Shown here: piece after piece, positions 35,675 to 37,670 of the stretch
Numbering within the stretch: position 1 is the stretch's first letter
Layout of the letters: the number at the start of each line of letters is the position of its first letter
Virus record (IMG/VR): IMGVR_UViG_3300035211_000046
Location: 1-37,670 of that record
Source of the DNA: a virus
Direction: 5' to 3' (one strand)
DNA length: 37,670 bases
Program-made: the position numbers and the translations under genes
The notes under the pieces: model-generated
The model's input: only the letters and a program-made list of their open reading frames with translations
What the model was told of the DNA's origin: nothing
Database searches by the model: none

Positions 35675-36397
35675 ATGGCAGAACAAAAAAAAGTTTTAAG
35701 TTTTAACAAAAGAGTTAAATTGGTACAAAATGGATGTTTGGAAGTCCTTGGAAAAGACGATCTAAGTAAAACTAGTAATAGTAAATCAGGGTATTATAGT
35801 CTAAAATCAATATTTTTAACTTTAAACCCGTTATTAGAAAAGTACGAAATTAATCTTGAAATTTTAGAAATTTCTCAAATATCAGTTCATATGGCATGGT
35901 TTGACGATTTGAGCGATCAAACAAGAGATATTATTTTATCTATAGAAAAAATAAAAGATGTCCCAAGATTGGCATCTATTCCAAACGAGGTACAATCATA
36001 CGGTGCGGTACTTACATATGTTAAGCGTTATGCTTATACATGTGCATTGAGGCTAAATAGTACGGATGTTATAGAAAATAATTATCCAAAACAGCTACAA
36101 ACGCCGCAAAAACCAAAACCACAAAGACAAAAACAAGCACCGGAACCAGCACCAGACCCGACTAAAATTACTCAAGAAGATATTAAATATTATTATGCTG
36201 TGTTTAACAAGAAGTTTGAAAAGACAGTTTTGGATTCTGAAATTAACGAACTAATTAAAAAAGCGTTTGGGGTGAAGAGTAAAAACGATATTTTAAAGAA
36301 TGACTTTAGAAAAATGATACAATTTGCCGATGGTGCGACACCAGATCAAATTAAAAAAGTACTCAATGAAAAGATAGAAAAAAGAAACAAAAAATAA
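35675..36397 (+). CDS. erf: ERF-family single-strand annealing protein
   Basis: 240 aa, ATG at 35675 with TTAGGAGG. ERF core in residues 1-135: SGYYSLKSIFLTLNPLLEKYEINL, a beta segment with MAWFDDLSDQ, and the family hallmark QSYGAVLTYVKRYAYTCAL (107-125). A Pro/Lys/Gln linker (about 140-162) leads to a helical C-terminal domain, as in other ERF proteins. These form rings on single-stranded DNA and anneal homologous strands during phage recombination and concatemer formation. No nuclease partner is seen in the window, though one may lie beyond the right edge. Confidence 0.88.
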   Translation: MAEQKKVLSFNKRVKLVQNGCLEVLGKDDLSKTSNSKSGYYSLKSIFLTLNPLLEKYEINLEILEISQISVHMAWFDDLSDQTRDIILSIEKIKDVPRLASIPNEVQSYGAVLTYVKRYAYTCALRLNSTDVIENNYPKQLQTPQKPKPQRQKQAPEPAPDPTKITQEDIKYYYAVFNKKFEKTVLDSEINELIKKAFGVKSKNDILKNDFRKMIQFADGATPDQIKKVLNEKIEKRNKK

Positions 36398-36401
36398 AAT
36401 G

Positions 36402-36426
36402 AGTTGGTCGGGATTTCCGACCAACT
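36402..36426 (+). promoter_or_regulatory. Perfect stem-loop without T-run
   Basis: AGTTGGTCGG (36402-36411), loop GATTT, CCGACCAACT (36417-36426). It follows the ERF stop by four bases. Only A-rich sequence follows, so it is unlikely to terminate; mRNA stabilisation or processing is more plausible. Confidence 0.6.
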
Positions 36427-36451
36427 AAAATAAATCTTAGGAGGAAAATAA

Positions 36452-36667
36452 ATGTTTTATTTTATGAGTATGAAAACCGGCCGAAAATATACACCTAAAA
36501 CAGATTATTTAAGAAATTGTCCTCATTGCAAAAAAAGCTTACATATGAATAAATATCAAGATTTATATGTAAATAAAATGTCTTTGAAGTGCCTTGATGT
36601 AAATATATGTCTTAGAATGGAATATTGCCAAGATTGCAAAGATTTATTTATAAGGAGTGATTATTAA
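36452..36667 (+). CDS. Zinc-finger-like small protein
   Basis: 71 aa, ATG at 36452 with TTAGGAGG (36438-36445). Cys pairs CPHC (about residues 23-26) and CQDC (about 59-62) plus extra Cys at 47 and 53 suggest one or two zinc sites. Basic residues flank the first pair (TGRKYTPK, KKSLHMNKY). Tiny zinc proteins are common beside phage replication genes. Specific function unknown. Overlaps the ribosome site of the next gene. Confidence 0.7.
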   Translation: MFYFMSMKTGRKYTPKTDYLRNCPHCKKSLHMNKYQDLYVNKMSLKCLDVNICLRMEYCQDCKDLFIRSDY

Positions 36668-36668
36668 A

Positions 36669-37001
36669 ATGTTTAACTGGGAATATGAAAGAAATTTTTA
36701 TAACTCAATATTTTTAACAATCCAAAAAGCAGACATTACTTATTATGATAAGGCTGTCGAAGATTTAAAAAATAATTTTTATGATGAAGAATTAGAGGGA
36801 ATTTATGACGAGCTATACGAAAAATTTACAGACCTGGTCAAAATATTCAAGAAAAAAGGCTTAGATATTTATCGAAGCGATAAAGAATATTTTAAATATA
36901 AGGTTAAAGCCCCTTATAGTATTTATTGTGTATGTAATAATGTTAAATTTGTAGTTATAAGCGGTTGCGGTATTTATTGGGAAATTGATAAGGAGGCTTG
37001 A
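36669..37001 (+). CDS. Hypothetical protein
   Basis: 110 aa from ATG at 36669 with AAGGAGTGAT; an in-frame GTG at 36657 overlaps that site. Acidic and aromatic: FNWEYERNFYNSIFLTIQKADITYYDKAVEDL, then a DELYEKFTDLVKIFKKKGLDIYRS helix and a beta-like tail with Cys (YSIYCVCNNVKFVVISGCG). No family is recognised. Lies between two zinc-binding genes in the recombination operon. Confidence 0.65.
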   Translation: MFNWEYERNFYNSIFLTIQKADITYYDKAVEDLKNNFYDEELEGIYDELYEKFTDLVKIFKKKGLDIYRSDKEYFKYKVKAPYSIYCVCNNVKFVVISGCGIYWEIDKEA

Positions 37002-37007
37002 AGCTAT

Positions 37008-37409
37008 ATGATAAAAAAATGTAGGTATTGCGGCAGTCAGGTAATTTTTACACAAAATAAATTTGGATTTATTTATAAATGTACTAAGTGCGATGCCTAT
37101 GTAGGAGTTCACAGAGGAACTCAAGTTCCATTGGGTACGTTAGCCAATAAAGAATTAAGACATTGGCGAGGAATAGCCCATATACATTTTGATTTATTGT
37201 GGAGATATAAAAAGTTTGAAAAGAAAGATAAAAACGGCAGGCATAAGGCTTATGCTTGGCTTGCTAAAGAAATGGGAATCAAAAAAAATGATTGCCATAT
37301 AGCAAGATTTGACATAGACGAATGTCAAAAAGTTATAGAAATATGTCTACCACATTATAAAAAAATAGTAAAAAAAATAATAAAAAAAAAGGAGAATGAA
37401 AAATTATGA
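37008..37409 (+). CDS. DUF3268-type zinc-finger protein
   Basis: 133 aa, ATG at 37008 with AAGGAGG (36991-36997). Zinc ribbon CRYCGS (5-10) and CTKCDAYVG (about 25-33), then HRGTQVPLGTLANKELRHWRGIAHIHFDLLW, which matches the DUF3268 pattern (C-x-A-x-V-G-x-H...P-L-G-x-L-A-x-x-E-L-R-x-W-R...F-D-x-L-W). Found in many phages near recombination genes; function unknown. ATGA-coupled to the next gene. Confidence 0.85.
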   Translation: MIKKCRYCGSQVIFTQNKFGFIYKCTKCDAYVGVHRGTQVPLGTLANKELRHWRGIAHIHFDLLWRYKKFEKKDKNGRHKAYAWLAKEMGIKKNDCHIARFDIDECQKVIEICLPHYKKIVKKIIKKKENEKL

Positions 37410-37670
37410 GATTTAATGTTAATGATAAGGTGGTTATTACTTCCAAAGATGACGAAATAATCGGAGGAATACATAATTTTGATACTAACGAAGCATTATT
37501 GCATAACTTCGGGTATAAAGTAAATTATTCTAGATGCTGGGTTAACAAAATAAAAGGAACTATTAAGAAAATTGGAATAAATAATTTTTTCTTAATAGAA
37601 GATGATGAAATTATAGGTAAAATTTATGTATTCAATAACACTTATGAGGAAATGAAATTAGTAAAAGGAG
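37406..37670 (+). CDS. Partial hypothetical protein at the right edge
   Basis: ATG at 37406 overlaps the preceding stop (ATGA) and follows AAAGGAG. 88 codons are visible without a stop before the window ends. The sequence looks beta-rich and compact (FNVNDKVVITSKDDEIIGGI, RCWVNKIKGTIKKIGINNFF), with two K-V/V-I hydrophobic strands typical of small SH3-like barrels. No family is assigned. The gene continues beyond the window. Confidence 0.65.
   Translation, partial: MRFNVNDKVVITSKDDEIIGGIHNFDTNEALLHNFGYKVNYSRCWVNKIKGTIKKIGINNFFLIEDDEIIGKIYVFNNTYEEMKLVKG

Overview
The window is a contiguous piece of a tailed-phage genome (siphovirus-like), very AT-rich, with strong GGAGG-type ribosome sites and TTG/GTG/ATG starts. 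This fits a phage of a low-GC Gram-positive host, probably a clostridial-type Firmicute. I see no integrase, CI-like repressor, tRNA gene, rRNA, IS element or CRISPR array, so a lytic lifestyle or a missing lysogeny module are both possible. Both ends cut through genes (1-373 minus, 37406-37670 plus), so the window is part of a larger or circularly permuted genome.

Layout. (1) 1-4441, replication: a leftward SF2 helicase (375-1793) and a Cys-containing protein read away from a nearly perfect palindromic bidirectional promoter (1813-1859). Rightward from it run an AbrB-type small regulator and a primase-polymerase/VapE-type ATPase. (2) 4442-5545, noncoding: an iteron-like repeat cluster with a 20-bp perfect palindrome (candidate origin), then four hairpins interleaved with extended -10 promoters. 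(3) 5546-12336, about 20 small, tightly packed, mostly unrecognised genes (early or accessory). They include two lipoproteins, two small membrane proteins, several Cys-pair mini-proteins and one protein that resembles the Acb2 anti-CBASS sponge family. (4) 12333-13944, lysis: phi-LC3-type holin, a HExxE protein, and an amidase endolysin with an internal ribosome site that should also yield its free cell-wall-binding part. (5) 14052-33888, late operon: TerS (with an A10 frame problem at its start), TerL, a beta-class DNA methyltransferase, SPP1-type portal, MuF head protein, a large fibre-like beta protein, GP20 scaffold, SU10-like capsid, decoration proteins, neck proteins, two tandem tail-tube paralogues (one with an inserted jelly-roll), tail chaperones joined by a -1 frameshift, displaced head-tail connector and stopper, tape measure, hub, and baseplate/fibre proteins. 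(6) 33889-34900, a terminator/hairpin array and four tiny leftward genes. (7) 34926-37670, a divergent promoter with a duplicated 17-bp operator, then a rightward early/recombination operon with an ERF annealing protein and zinc-ribbon proteins.

How it works together: the VapE-type primase-helicase, SF2 helicase and ERF protein supply replication and recombination. The early block of tiny proteins probably handles host takeover and defence evasion. One long late transcript, started by the extended -10 promoter at 14052, encodes packaging, head, neck and tail, with structured RNA leaders before the scaffold and decoration genes. Short promoter-hairpin units and extended -10 promoters (TG-N-TATAAT) recur at most operon boundaries and look like the main regulatory style of this phage. 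The best candidates for something undescribed are the pseudoknot-capable leader at 23342-23438, the promoter/hairpin relay at 5079-5509, the palindromic double promoter at 1813-1859, and a recurrent GGAAGCTAAGA element shared by ribosome sites and coding sequence.
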